From Druceiella hillmani (Eukaryota; Arthropoda; Insecta; Lepidoptera; Hepialidae): a stretch of 64,000 bases of DNA. A program made the translations under genes and the position numbers. Every line of letters begins with the position of its first letter. Positions within the stretch are counted from its first letter, which is position 1. Below, in pieces: positions 10,929 to 21,870 of the stretch. A model generated the notes under the pieces. That model was not told where the DNA came from. It saw only the letters and a list, made by a program, of their open reading frames with translations, and searched no databases. The DNA lies in the NCBI GenBank assembly GCA_039881145.1, contig JAYKKI010000090.1, positions 5,305,501 to 5,369,500 of the forward strand. Direction: 5' to 3'.

Positions 10929-12685
10929 GAATAATTAATATAATGGTTGCTGCTGTTTCAACTTTCGACAGTAAATTCGAAAAATATAAAGTGTATTGAT
11001 AAACTCATTCAAGCGGTTACGAAAGCTTTGTGAAACTTTAGGAAACTTATGTTTCTCCAAGAAATACTCAAATCTAGCTACGGGAAAATTCTGAATTTAA
11101 TGAGAGTTGAATAGTTCTTTATTTTAAGTAAAATAATAAAGCTTTGAGTTCACATAGAAGTTCCGCCTCCGGGAATTCAAAATTAAAACAAGTATTATTG
11201 CTCTCAGTGACAATACGTGTTTCGCGGAAATGTATTTATTTTATATTGGGATGTAAATATGAGTTCATTTCACAATATATCTATTTTGTGGGAGATTTAA
11301 TATATGCAATTTTATTTCTTGCTTCAGTATTAGCTGTTTTTCTCATTACTTTGGAAAAGTTCTGAAAGTTTTCACGTAATGTAGTAGCAAAAAACTTTTC
11401 CTTCTAAAAATATTGAATTTTACGTTTCATTGTTACATTCAAATTACTAACAACTGAGTAAAATAACTGCAAAATTTTAGCGTAAATCTGCAAATATATA
11501 ACTTGATTGACGTATTCGTTTTTTTAATAGTATCGCATTTTTAAATTGGGCAAATTTATTGTACTAGGCAAGGAAAGTGATAGAAATACTCACTCCGTTG
11601 GAAACAGCATTTGTTCTTGGAAAATTTGCAATATGAATTAATGGAGGTTATAATATTATTGTACATGACAGATTTCTCGTCAGTTAGGACCCAGAATAGG
11701 TTTAAATTGTGTTTATGTTTCTATAGATGTAAAAAGTACTTGTATTTATGCAGTTTAGACAAAAACTGACGAAATATTTTTATTATCTTTTTGGTGAAAT
11801 ATACTAATGTGCGTTATTATACAAAGTGTAGCAAAACAGCAAAATGTATTACAAGTGCGAATGAAAAAAGGCATTTCATTTAACGCCATTTGAAAAGACT
11901 TTTAGTTACTCCTAATGTGAAACAATTAACTGTTTGTACAAACAACTTTGAGTAAAAATCTATACCACTGAGAATATTTATCACATTATATTCTGTTTAT
12001 GAGTTCTGATTTTTCAATTAGAAACAAGAAAGAACATTTTATTTATTTCTTGCAAATTTTATGTACAAGTGAACAAGGCAAGTATATTCCTTAAAGGAAA
12101 GTCACGCTCAGTCAAACGTAGCAATAGAATGAAAAAAAATGTATTAGAAATTGTAAAAAATATTGTTCCAATTTAGAAAACTTTGTTACAAACAAAACTT
12201 TAATAAAAAAGTTACCCGAATTTGACGCTTGGGGAGGAAGAAAATACACAGGATTAATACATGTGTGCTTTTAAATGCATGTAAAATTTTAGCGAGTTCC
12301 CATTTGGCTTCACATACCTTTTACTTATAATACTTGTTAGCATGTATAAAGTGATTATATTCCGGATTAGGATATCAAAATATTCCCTTTAAAAATTAAA
12401 ACCTATGTACTACAAAACGTTGGAGAAAATAAGACTATTATTGCAACTACATTATTTCATTTCATGTATAAGTGGAACTTATTATTTTTAGTTCATGTCA
12501 AACATTTTTAGTTTATGTCAAAAAGTATAAACAATCTAGCCAAAAACCAATACTGTTTGACCGAAGAGAGTATATAAACCTCATGAACGTAGTGGAAAAA
12601 ATACAGGTAGCTGTCGATTGTGGTACTCGTTGGTTACTTTGTTTGATAATTCGAAATTTGCAGGTTTGATAGTTCGAAAAAATAC
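10929..12685 (-). repeat. Giant inverted repeat, right arm (1757 bp)
   Basis: Inverted copy of 8655-10410. It is bracketed by the two halves of a second inverted repeat (10411-10699 and 12686-12923) and abuts the latter with no gap at 12685/12686. The 73-codon frame at 11144-11365 ends in a hydrophobic stretch (IYAILFLASVLAVFLI) that is also open in the left arm, but no family is recognised. A transcript through both arms would fold into a hairpin of about 1.75 kb. Confidence 0.95.
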
Positions 12686-12923
12686 CATTTTTAATATATA
12701 TCCACTCAATTCAATGTGAAAACAGTTTCTACTTCTATCGATTTATCATTTTACGAATCTTTACAACTTTTTGATGTTAATACAACTGCAATCTGAATTT
12801 TAAATACATTGATTGATTAAAAAGATTTTCCTAATTAAATGAAACTACTTGATGTAGTATTATTTCTACTTTCTTTAAGTTCTTTACCATGGCCTAGGTT
12901 CCGTTGTATTACAACATCTTCAG
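12686..12923 (-). mobile_element. Inverted copy of the 10411-10699 element
   Basis: Reverse complement of the spacer element, from CATTTTTAATATATATCC to ATTACAACATCTTCAG. The hammerhead-like 3' half reads GGAACCTAGGCC on the minus strand (GAAACC expected). It abuts the right palindrome arm on one side and a perfect 28-bp hairpin arm on the other. Confidence 0.6.
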
Positions 12924-12973
12924 GTGGGCTATTATCTTTACTAACAGCCCACCTGAAGATGTTGTAATACAAC
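12903..12973. repeat. Perfect hairpin, 28-bp arms, 15-nt loop
   Basis: Arms 12903-12930 and 12946-12973 are exact reverse complements; the loop is ATTATCTTTACTAAC. Each arm contains the CTGAAGATG...ACAAC stem of the hammerhead-like motif, so two element ends face each other head to head. Confidence 0.95.
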
Positions 12974-13066
12974 GAAATTTAGGTAGTGGTAAAAAACTTA
13001 AAAAAAGTCTTACTACATCACGTAGTTTCATTTAATTGTGAACAATGAATTTTTACAAAATTAACG
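12951..13066 (+). mobile_element. Partial forward copy of the Penelope-like element
   Basis: Reads CTGAAGATG, the GTTGT...ACAAC stem, then GAAATTTAGGTAGTGG, then ACTACATCACGTAGTTTC and CAAAATTAACGCCA. The last segment matches 31095-31130. The 3' half has decayed from the family form (TTTAGGTAG instead of CCTAGGTC). Confidence 0.55.
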
Positions 13067-13069
13067 CCA

Positions 13070-13940
13070 AATAAATTCAGTAAAAAGATTTTTCCGTCGG
13101 CATATTTTTTTTTTTTTTCTATCGAATTAAGCAAATATTGTAGTTTATAATATCAGTGTGACAACGAAGCTTGTATGGCTTTAATTTTGTTTTTACTATT
13201 GATATATAAAACCTTTCTAACTGGAGCTATGAGGTGACCACATATTTGAAATTTATATTTAACGCTTGAACCATTTTTCTCCATTCATTTAGGAAAACAT
13301 GTTCCCATGTATTTGCTTTTCTTTATTGGTATATGTGAAAGACTCTTTCCTTTTTTATTTTCTATAAATAGTTCTGAAATGCCTTGTATATTTCATTACA
13401 CTTGAAACTAAAGCCACTTATTGGTACTATGCGATAATTCGATTTATCTAAAAATTGTGGAGTAATCATGAGTCCTCCTTTAATTAATTAATGCATAATT
13501 TCAAAACTATTTAAAAAAATTGATACTTTGTTTCCCGTACGTCTATTTAATATAAAAATTGTAATTTAATGGTTTTTATATTACTTTAATCTAAAAGACA
13601 CCCTGAGTCTGAGTCTCTTCGCAGGCACCGAAATGATGGTATACTTATTATGTGACTTTTCGCTTGTTCCAATTTTATCCCAATCAGGTAACAAACTGGC
13701 AATAGAAATATCTGGTAATATGTTTCTAGGTATCGATAATTCACGCACTATTCAATTGACAAGATCACTCAACTCATACGCAACGCAGTTTAGAGTTCTT
13801 AGCTCAACTAAAAGCGCACAAATAATATCGTTACATGATCATGCAACGTTTCGTCAACGTTAATAAAACTTCAAAGTTAATCTAACTATAAATTGATTTT
13901 TCATATTAAAAAAGCATGTTTTCAGAACTCCACACTTCAA
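13070..13940. other. Non-coding stretch
   Basis: Contains a 13-base T run near 13110. The 76-codon frame at 13633-13863 shows no recognised domain. The 14-mer AGGCACCGAAATGA at 13622 recurs at 43259 and may mark an old shared repeat. Confidence 0.5.
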
Positions 13941-14400
13941 AAGGAAAAAAGAAACCCTCATAGGATCAGTTCGTTGTCCATCTGTCAAGACCCTTTTTTC
14001 AGGAACGCGTAGAGGTATCAAGTTGAAATCAATACTAAATACTTGGGTCTATAGTTTTTTGAAGCTGTAAAAAATCAAGCTTCTAAGTTAAAGTCGGCCA
14101 GTTTTGCCAAATATTTTGACACTCGCAAGTAAATCAAACCGTATAGGGTTACTTGCCGTTGACCCACAATCATAAAATTTGGTAAACATCTAGACTTTGA
14201 AATACACCTGATGTGTTTGCGCCTGTGAAAGACATGATAGGCAATATATTAAGTTATATAAAATTAATATTTGTAAATAGGGTAACAGGAATATATAAAT
14301 ATTTAAATATGCATAAACGTTAAATATTTACAAATGCCTATATGTGTACGGAACCCTCGTAACGCGAGTTCTACTCGTGTTTGACGGGTTTTTTCTATCA
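13941..14400 (+). repeat. Dispersed arthropod repeat, long copy
   Basis: Reads in order: AAACCCTCATAGGATCAGTT; GTCCATCTGTCAAGACCC; AGGAACGCGTAGAGGTATCA; TATAGGGTTACTTGCCGTTG; AAAATTTGGTAAACATC; CGCCTGTGAAAGACATGATA; and ends GTACGGAACCCTCG...GCGAG...ACTCGTG. This order and ending are those of a repeat widespread in Hemiptera and Lepidoptera. Shorter copies lie at 30660-30832 and 40776-40915. The 137-codon frame at 14344-14757 begins inside its 3' end and is not a recognised gene. Confidence 0.7.
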
Positions 14401-16000
14401 TATCGCAGCATGCTGCACACTTTCATTAATTTGCATTTGTTTGCCTCTTCAACTGTGTACAAGTCACGTGAAACATTTTTTTTAACACCAAATTTCCATC
14501 ACCAACCAAAAGAAAATTTTGCCTTACTTCAGAAACAATCCTTGAGAATAGAAAAAAAGTTACGGAAAAGCAAAAAGTTATTTGAACCACATTACACTAG
14601 GCCGCAGTTTTTCAAAAGATATAACAATTATCGTGGAAATTACACCATTGAAAATTATTGGATAAATACTGCCTCCATAGAACTTATTCTTCTAAATCAA
14701 GTACATAAATATTCCTTAAAATATTTTACACTTAAACTGAACCTTCTGTATATGTAATGAAAACTAGTAAGAAGAGTTCTATCATACAAAGCCAAACATA
14801 ATTAAGCACAATAATAAGTATGTATGCTGTGGAAAATATATATGTACTTTAAATATTTAAAGTATATATGTACTTTTAAAAAGCCCGATGTACTCTTGTA
14901 CTCTTAGCATGGCTAGATCGATAAACTGTGCGTGATTGAAGATAACAATATCTCTTACACAACAGCTTATTTTGAGTTTCATACACAGGTAGGAGCACAT
15001 TGCCTAGAGGTTTCTGGCAGTATGCTCCATATGTGGTAGAACTATTTAATTTTAAAAGTTTATAACGGTTACTTGTATTCTAATATGGCTTCTCTTACAG
15101 TAAGAAACAAAATTACGTCTTTTAGCACAGATAGTTAAGATCCATAGTTATTTTTTTAATTTAATTTATTATGTCACCGTGATTTTATTTAACGGCACTT
15201 AGTTTTCACAATATTCAAAAAGTTAAGTTTCTCGTATACTTCAGAATATGTAAAAAATTTTAAAAAAATTATTAAAAATTTGCTGCTTAGGTTTCGTTGT
15301 AACCCATCAAAAATTTTGGTCAATTTTTATTAGATTTAGGAAAAACAAGAGCCCGGGAACAATGGGAAGAAAAATATTTTATTTTTATTTCATTCGAATA
15401 AAATAATGAGTATTTTATATAGTGATTTATTGAAATCAAATGACAATTGACGGAAACCTCACGTGAAAAACATAATAAGTATTAGTTCAGTACAAATTTT
15501 AATGTCGTTAAAGTAAGAAAGTCATCGGGCCATACATGATTTTTATGTCATAAGAAAAACAAAATAATGAATATACCTTCACACAGTTTAAATTAACTAA
15601 TAATGTGGGATTTATAATAATCTGATGAATAATTGCGGGTAACATAAGCATTCCATCTCAATTTTTACCGATCTTCGTAAGTATTTATAATAGTCGATCT
15701 TGTTTAGTAATTTACAAAACATTTTTTATTTTCGTTTCATTGACGTGAAATCGGCGTTAGAAGAAGCTGGGAATGTAGATGGTATTTAAAGCGTAGCCTA
15801 CATTCAAATGTTATCCGACATTACTTCAATTTTAAGGACGCCTGAACTTTTAAGTTATTAAAATTTTATTCTTGTCGGAAAATGCGAAAGTCGACAAAAT
15901 ATTTTTATACAACTTTAGATACATTTCTTCTTTATTTTTACAATCAATCAAATTATATATAATATATAATATGACAACATATATACTTACATATGACTAT
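14401..16000. other. Non-coding AT-rich stretch
   Basis: The 137-codon frame at 14344-14757 (Lys/Tyr/Phe-rich, no domain) reaches into it. ATATGTACTTTAAATATTTAAAG repeats imperfectly near 14840-14875. No gene is supported. Confidence 0.5.
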
Positions 16001-16004
16001 ATAT

Positions 16005-16053
16005 AATATGACAATAATATTGGGGCCAAGTGCCCCAATATTATTGTCATATT
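16005..16053. repeat. Perfect hairpin, 21-bp arms, 7-nt loop
   Basis: Arms 16005-16025 and 16033-16053 are exact reverse complements (TGACAATAATATTGGGG inside the arm); the loop is CCAAGTG. The left side is preceded by a second ATATGACAA-type string at about 15969. It looks like a fused pair of short terminal inverted repeats. Confidence 0.9.
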
Positions 16054-16059
16054 GTCTAG

Positions 16060-17520
16060 AAGCCATTATTTTGCTTTTAAAACACACTAAACAAATTTTA
16101 AAGGTAATGATGTTTTATTAGTTGTATTGACACCTTAATATATTGTTTTTATTTCCCGCCTTATATCATGTCTTCTTATATTGGTTGAACGCAAGCGTTC
16201 TTTTGTATTTAGCATGATAAAATTGTTTCCATGTTAGTTTCTTGTAGAATTTTTACATTCCAAATAAAAAAAAAACATAAAATGGAGTATGGTTTATTGA
16301 AAATAATTGTTATCACAATTTTTCAAAAAAATGTTACACTCGTATTTCTCACATACTAATACATCATATCCTTAGTGATTCATTATGAGGATCAGGAAAA
16401 TTTTTTTCCCTTTATGCGAAAAACATTTTTAATCTTCAAACAAATACAAAATCAGTTGCAAATAGTGTTAGTAACGTTTTTACAATGATGTTACTTTAGT
16501 AGCATTATTATTAAACAATAAGCATAATACATCCAACAAAATTAAATTATACAACTGAACATGAAGCATATTTTCACCAAATAAATTAACCTTGAGTGGT
16601 CTTCTGGGTCATTTATATCAATGCGTAACAATGCTTGAAATACTTTGAAAATATTAACATTTTTAAAATCATATAACTAACAAATGAACCACTTTGTCCA
16701 GACTTCCATCGAGTTACTTTGCTAATGCTCAATCTTGCTTAATCCATGTTTACCTCTGACTCGTACCAGAGGTGAATTTTTTGCTAAATTGATCCCGTGC
16801 GACTCTTTTGATACTAAATACTTCATGCTGATAAACGATCATTTTTAAAATACATCGTTAAAATAAAAATGAATTAAAAAACTTCTGTTACCACGGAATA
16901 AAATGAAAATATTCCGTTTTAATACTGTTCGTAACGTTTATTTATAATATGAACAAGTCGTTGCTACATAAATAAATGGTCGGATAACTAATTCACAGCG
17001 ATCGGGTAAAAACATGCCTAAAAAATTTTCATCAAAATTAAGTTTTATGATGTGAACCTCGAACTATCAAACAACATAACCACAGCAACAACGACGACAC
17101 CACAACCACAACGAAAACAACACCTAGTATTTCTACCACATGCGCACGATTTGCTTCTTGCGCCAAAGATATCATTATTCGGCCAAATCTTCAAAAACAC
17201 TTTAACTTTTTACAGAACATTTAATTAAAAAATAAAAGTATATTGTTAGATACGTGCCAAATAAAATTATGAAAAATGAGAAATTCGAAGCTTAATGGAA
17301 ATTACTAGCATAATGGAAACTTACATATTGTATTGATATACGGCTATTAAATACTAACTACGTAGGTAAACTTTATTTCAGCTTCTAAGATCTGGGTAAC
17401 GATGACTTCATTAATTACCACGCTATCGACGTCGTTCCTATTACAACAAATTACAAGGATCCAAAGGAGTAGAATAAAGAATTTCATTCCCAGGAAAGCG
17501 ACCTTCAATATCCTACATTA
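16060..17520. other. Non-coding AT-rich stretch
   Basis: No gene or RNA recognised. An ACAAC/CAC-rich stretch at 17075-17130 is low-complexity. Confidence 0.55.
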
Positions 17521-17562
17521 ACTAATGAGAAGAGTGTGGTCCGTTTGCGACACATTGAGCTT

Positions 17563-17622
17563 TATAAAAAGGACGAAAGCGTGTTCATTTTCCTCCTAAC
17601 GACTCAAGATGGACGTATGAGT
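17563..17622 (+). promoter_or_regulatory. Candidate TATA promoter with tiny first exon
   Basis: TATAAAAAGG at 17563 is followed about 38 bp later by ATGGAC (17609) and at once by a donor-like GTATGAGT. Insect cuticle-protein and other secreted-protein genes often have a TATA box, a short leader and a first exon of only a few codons. No downstream exon with a matching frame was found, so this is a suggestion only. Confidence 0.25.
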
Positions 17623-17639
17623 GACTGCAACAATTGCAG

Positions 17640-19150
17640 TGGCAATCTTGCCGTTAATAGGATACAAAAATGTAATGTTCACTAATTAAAAATATCAACC
17701 CATTGTTGAATATGTCGGAATACTTTTGAAGTATGTTTTTACGACACATTCATTCGCCGAATTAATTAATAACCATATAATTTAGTAAAGGGTTTCATAA
17801 TATCATACTAAATAAACATTTTTTTAATACATAAACTTCAAGTTTGAAATTGACCATAGGACTGACCATTACCAACTGATGATTCATTTATTTAAATGAA
17901 AACCGAAATTCATTGATATATCTATAGATATCGACTCGATCTATCGATGGATAATTTTTCATATCACTATATATCTAGGTATAATATCTCAAAATAGCAT
18001 TAGCGTCATCTTTAGCAATATGGAATTTCAGATGGTATTTTCTAACAGAAATTTGTGAATTCATCCGGGATTTTGAATCCCACAAAAAAAATTGAATTAT
18101 ATTACAACTTAGCAGCAGTAAGGCGCAAACTGATCCTCATAAAAATGGTGAGAAATTTACAAGTACAAAATGAAGTACTTGTTACCGTGTATTAAAATGA
18201 AATTATTTCATTAACCATACGTGGGTCTAAGGTATAAGGGTCAAACTTACACGTGCTTTCCTTTGAGGCTATTTACGAGGATGTATCGACACAACGGTCT
18301 CCTCAGGTGGCAATTGCTACAATGTCCAACTGAAGACATCCTGGCTACAATTATTTTAAGTTACTACAGCGTTCATATTGTCCGATATATACCCTATATA
18401 TAAGTGTAGACTCGTTATTATCATTTCATATAACTAGATGTCACCGTTTTGCGTCTGAGTACATTACTACGAATATTAAAGTAACCAAAATATTTCTGAC
18501 ATTGAATTTTATTTTCAAAATATATGATCTTAATAAATAACCCCTCATAACAAGAAATAAATACAATCTTAATAAAATAAGGACATGACAATTTTTAATT
18601 ATACACACAGAGTATTTTTTTGCTTTAAATGATTCATCGCCGTCAACACGTAGGGGCGGCAGTATTGGGTAGAAATGGCAATCTTAGAATAGTCGTAACC
18701 ATAGTTATAGTTTTATTCGACATTGCTAAATAAAGTATACTTAATCAGAACAATTTATTCGTAATAAATGCAACAAAAATACAGTGAAAAGCCAAAAAAA
18801 TTCAATAAGCAGACAGTATAAAATACAACGACATAAATAATTAAGTATATCATCGACTAGGCCAGGAACAAGCCAAATGAACTTAAAACAAAAGTCAGAT
18901 ATAACACCTTTAAATGTAATTAAATTAATACTAAGCATTAAATGTATTTACCAAATTACATAAGGGTCAACACCACATAATTGTTTTTCTGTAATGCTTT
19001 AACAAGCCTTCGCCATCAGATGTTTCTATTCTGTAATATAGAATTGAGAATGATCTACAAAGATATGTTGTTACCTAGAGTCGTTTGTCTAGTTTCATGA
19101 ATGCTCATTTATTATATTTCTAGTCTGTGCTTTTTAATAATGTTTTAAAA
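17640..19150. other. Non-coding stretch
   Basis: The 60-codon frame at 18221-18403 lies in a slightly GC-richer patch (18215-18350), but no domain or splice context supports it. The 65-codon frame at 18741-18938 is in AT-rich sequence. No gene is supported. Confidence 0.45.
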
Positions 19151-19154
19151 AAAA

Positions 19155-19501
19155 CAGTGACCGTCACGGGACGCCTGGCGGATGTGAAACATCGTGTTCG
19201 TACAAGTAATATGCATAAAAGACAAGATTATTACAGGAACTAAATATAGCATAATGAAAAAATAAAGTATTTTACGAATTTCTTACATAAAATGGTAACT
19301 TGTAATGTAATGTAAAATAAAATGTAAAGTAAAATGTGTAATGTAAAATGGTATATACGAATTTCTTACATAAAATGGTACCTTTATTTAATAAACATTT
19401 ATTTACAATTAAAAAAAAAAATTAAAAAAGTGAGCTTTCACGGGACGTCTGGCAGGTGTGAAACATCGTGTTCGTACAAGTAATATAAAAGACAAGATTT
19501 T
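19155..19501 (+). repeat. Direct repeat pair, about 75 bp, 273 bp apart
   Basis: CACGGGACGCCTGGCGGATG...GAAACATCGTGTTCGTACAAG at 19166 and CACGGGACGTCTGGCAGGTG... at 19439 are near-identical and both run into ATAAAAGACAAGATT. Between them, ACGAATTTCTTACATAAAATGG is repeated at 19273 and 19357 with short ATGTAAA(A)T slippage repeats in between. Confidence 0.85.
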
Positions 19502-19822
19502 GAATTCTTCATTTTAATTTTTAATTTTTGAATGTTTATATTAATGACAAGTAAAAATAAAAATATTCATGCACTACTCGCTATCAGCTGATTTTTAAAT
19601 ACAATTTTGTCAGTTTTTATGAAATTTTAAATTTATTCTTCGAGCAATAGATTAAGCGCATTATTTTTAAAATAACAATAATTAGAATGGAATTACAATT
19701 AATTTAATTAAGAATACAATAATATATGCAATAATAAAATATAAGCAATAAAAATTGTGTAAATTTTAGTCTACCAAGAGAGAAGATTTTACATTCATAG
19801 ACGCTTGAAAAATATAATCAAC

Positions 19823-19915
19823 TTATTGAGAACTTGGTAGTGGGTCATAGTGTGATTTTGCTTTCTTTGCAGGAAGTTGTTTACTTTCACTTTCTAAATT
19901 ATCACTGTCAGACAT
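19823..19915 (-). pseudogene. 30-codon acidic ORF, possible transposase N-terminus
   Basis: Reads MSDSDNLESESKQLPAKKAK and continues to a stop after PLPSSQ. An acidic Ser/Asp start followed by a basic patch is typical of the first codons of several DNA-transposon proteins (hAT and piggyBac types), but 30 codons cannot decide. A TATATATATA box and the GC-rich island at 19985-20140 lie upstream on the same strand, which fits a promoter end of a dead element. Confidence 0.3.
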
Positions 19916-19984
19916 ATTTTATTTTTAAAAATAAAATAAAGAAATTTTTTTTTCAAGTATAGCACAGGTTATGTGTACCGTAGT

Positions 19985-20140
19985 AAACAACAGCGGAGGG
20001 GGTCGCGTAGTCGGTTGGCCATGGCGACACGTCGCCATACCGTAACACTCTACAACATATAGACTATATATATACCTTAGTATAGCGTGGTGACCCGTCG
20101 CTACGGCAAGTGTCGCCACGCCAACGATCCGGTTTATACC
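19985..20140. other. GC-rich hairpin island
   Basis: ATGGCGACACGTCGCCAT (about 20021-20038) is a perfect 8-bp-arm hairpin. A second one pairs CGTGGTGAC (20086) with GTCGCCACG (20112). Both stand out sharply from AT-rich flanks. About 10 bp beyond is GATGTTTCACATC (20151), the reverse complement of GATGTGAAACATC at 19182. Read as the subterminal hairpin end of an old DNA element. Confidence 0.5.
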
Positions 20141-20312
20141 TGCGCCTATAGATGTTTCACATCAAAATAGTCATCATTCTGTTTCATTGTACACGTAGAT
20201 CACTTAAAATAGAATTCAAATGCTGGAGGAAACTCGTTATAAATCTGGAAAAGACTTACTTACATAAATAATTTATACTTTTCCCTTTTTATGATGAATT
20301 GCTTCATTGCAG

Positions 20313-20400
20313 GGCTCGCCAATGCTCCACAGTGCCACTAGCACAGGCCGCCGCCAAGTTTGTCACGGACGGCCATGTTTCCATTCCCTTGAGAATTCCA
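20313..20400 (+). CDS. Candidate 88-nt internal exon, unknown protein
   Basis: A good acceptor (GCTTCATTGCAG at 20301-20312, after a T-rich tract) is followed by 88 nt that are much richer in GC than the surroundings. In one frame they read ARQCSTVPLAQAAAKF, then VTDGHVSIPLRIP, with many C or G third positions. The exon can end at GTATAAAG (20401) or, in another frame, at GTATGG (20411). The alternative 73-codon frame (20307-20528) reads through both. I recognise no family. It is an isolated exon or a conserved non-coding patch. Confidence 0.3.
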
Positions 20401-20410
20401 GTATAAAGCC

Positions 20411-21270
20411 GGTATGGGAATATGAGTGGATTCCCTTTTATACGTGTGGCCAATCTAGTTCTATTTGCGACATTTTATTCGGTCTTCAATCGAAACATCC
20501 CCATAGCGAACCGGCAAGTCTTCATTAGATGTTCATTCAGCGAAGGCATTCAGAGAATATGTCTAAGGTAGCAATTGACGAAAACTTGGAGTTGCCTCGT
20601 GATGTCTTTTGTGTCTTCTATATCTCATGCTAACATAGCAGTACAGTTTAACACTTAAGTATAAATAAATCAAACCAAGTTTGTTTGGTTACTTTTAAAT
20701 ATTCATTCCTTATTCTCCAGCGTTCTGGTCTTTTTGAGACGTTTATCCATTTTTCAATTTAAAATCCTGAATTTTCTGTGATTTTCATATTCCTGACCTT
20801 TCTATATATTTCCTCATATTTCTCTGGCTCACGAGCGTTCAAGATTTTCGTCTCGTAATCTCTTATATTTTATATTATAGTCCCCTCTTTCCATATTTCC
20901 TAGTTATTGGACTACTTTTCTTTTTTTTCTATACCTATATCTATTTTCTTATATTTTTTTTCATTTTCTCCTTTATTTTAAATCTTTATTTCTCCATAGT
21001 AACAAATCAATTTCTAAAAGTTTTACTTTCCTAAATTTTTAATAGCTTAGTTCCTTTTATTTATAACATGTAAATATAACTCATTTTAAAATATACCTAA
21101 CGGTGTTATTTCTACTCACATCTACATCAGGCGGCCTTTTATATAATTCCTGTTAAGCACGACATCTTTATCATATTTTTAATTAACATGTCACGTTTCC
21201 CTTTCCTGTATTTTACATATAATTTCTCTCAAATCTTATTTTATTGCTAAAATATACAACACCACGAAAA
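20411..21270. other. Pyrimidine-rich non-coding stretch
   Basis: From about 20720 to 21010 the plus strand is strongly T/C-rich (for example TTTCCTCATATTTCTCTGG and TTTTCATTTTCTCC). No gene recognised. Confidence 0.5.
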
Positions 21271-21274
21271 CTAA

Positions 21275-21560
21275 TTTGTTATTAGCTGTGCTTCGCGGTT
21301 TTTTCCATGTAAAATTACTTTAATTACGTAGCTCCACTTCTCAAAAAATATCCATCACCAAGATGGGAATATTTCGTTGGAAATATTATAATCCATAGAT
21401 AAACTAGTTTCTCTCTATGTACAAATGCAGTTTATGATGTTCCTCAAATATGGTCTTTCTAACTTTGAAAGAATTTTTTAAATCAGATTTGCAGTTAGGT
21501 TAGTTCGAACAAATAAAGGACAAACTAAATTTTTCGCTTTATATATTAGTATATATTTAA
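21275..21560 (-). repeat. Decayed dispersed repeat tail
   Basis: Begins TTATTAGCTGTGCTTCGCGG and passes CTAACTTTGAAAGAATTTTT, then AAATCAGATTTGCAGTTAGG, and ends ATATTAGTATAT. This is the layout of a widespread insect repeat (GCTGTGCCCCGCGG ... CTTTGAAAGAATTTTTCAAATCGG ... AATATTAGTAT). No TE class is assigned. Confidence 0.55.
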
Positions 21561-21800
21561 CTACTCACATTTCAACCTTACAAATTTTTGAATGCATACA
21601 ACTGTGACAACTCACTTAGGTATTGAAACCTTACGATTCCTACACAGTACGTACAGTAATTATAAGACTTTAAGCTATGCTTAAGCAGCAAAGGCTTTTA
21701 AACGTAAACAAGGAAGTGCTTTCTTGTCATAAATGTATATTTTTAGAGAATGTCAGGTTGAAATGTGTACTTGAAAGAAGAAAGTAATGTGCGAAAATTT

Positions 21801-21802
<2 letters not shown>

Positions 21803-21853
<51 letters not shown>

Positions 21854-21870
21854 GTGTGTGTGTGTGTGTA
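21803..21870. repeat. (TA)n(TG)n microsatellite
   Basis: A TA run of about 48 bp followed by about 18 bp of TG. Confidence 0.95.

Noticed and set aside
11144..11365. ORF with a hydrophobic C-terminus in the palindrome arm, possible receptor exon
   Set aside because: The hydrophobic end is open in both arms, but no family, start context or splice sites support it. The arms are near-identical, so shared openness carries no evidence of selection.
14344..14757. Longest ORF in the window (137 codons)
   Set aside because: Its first part is the 3' end of a dispersed repeat, and the rest has no recognised domain and AT-driven composition.
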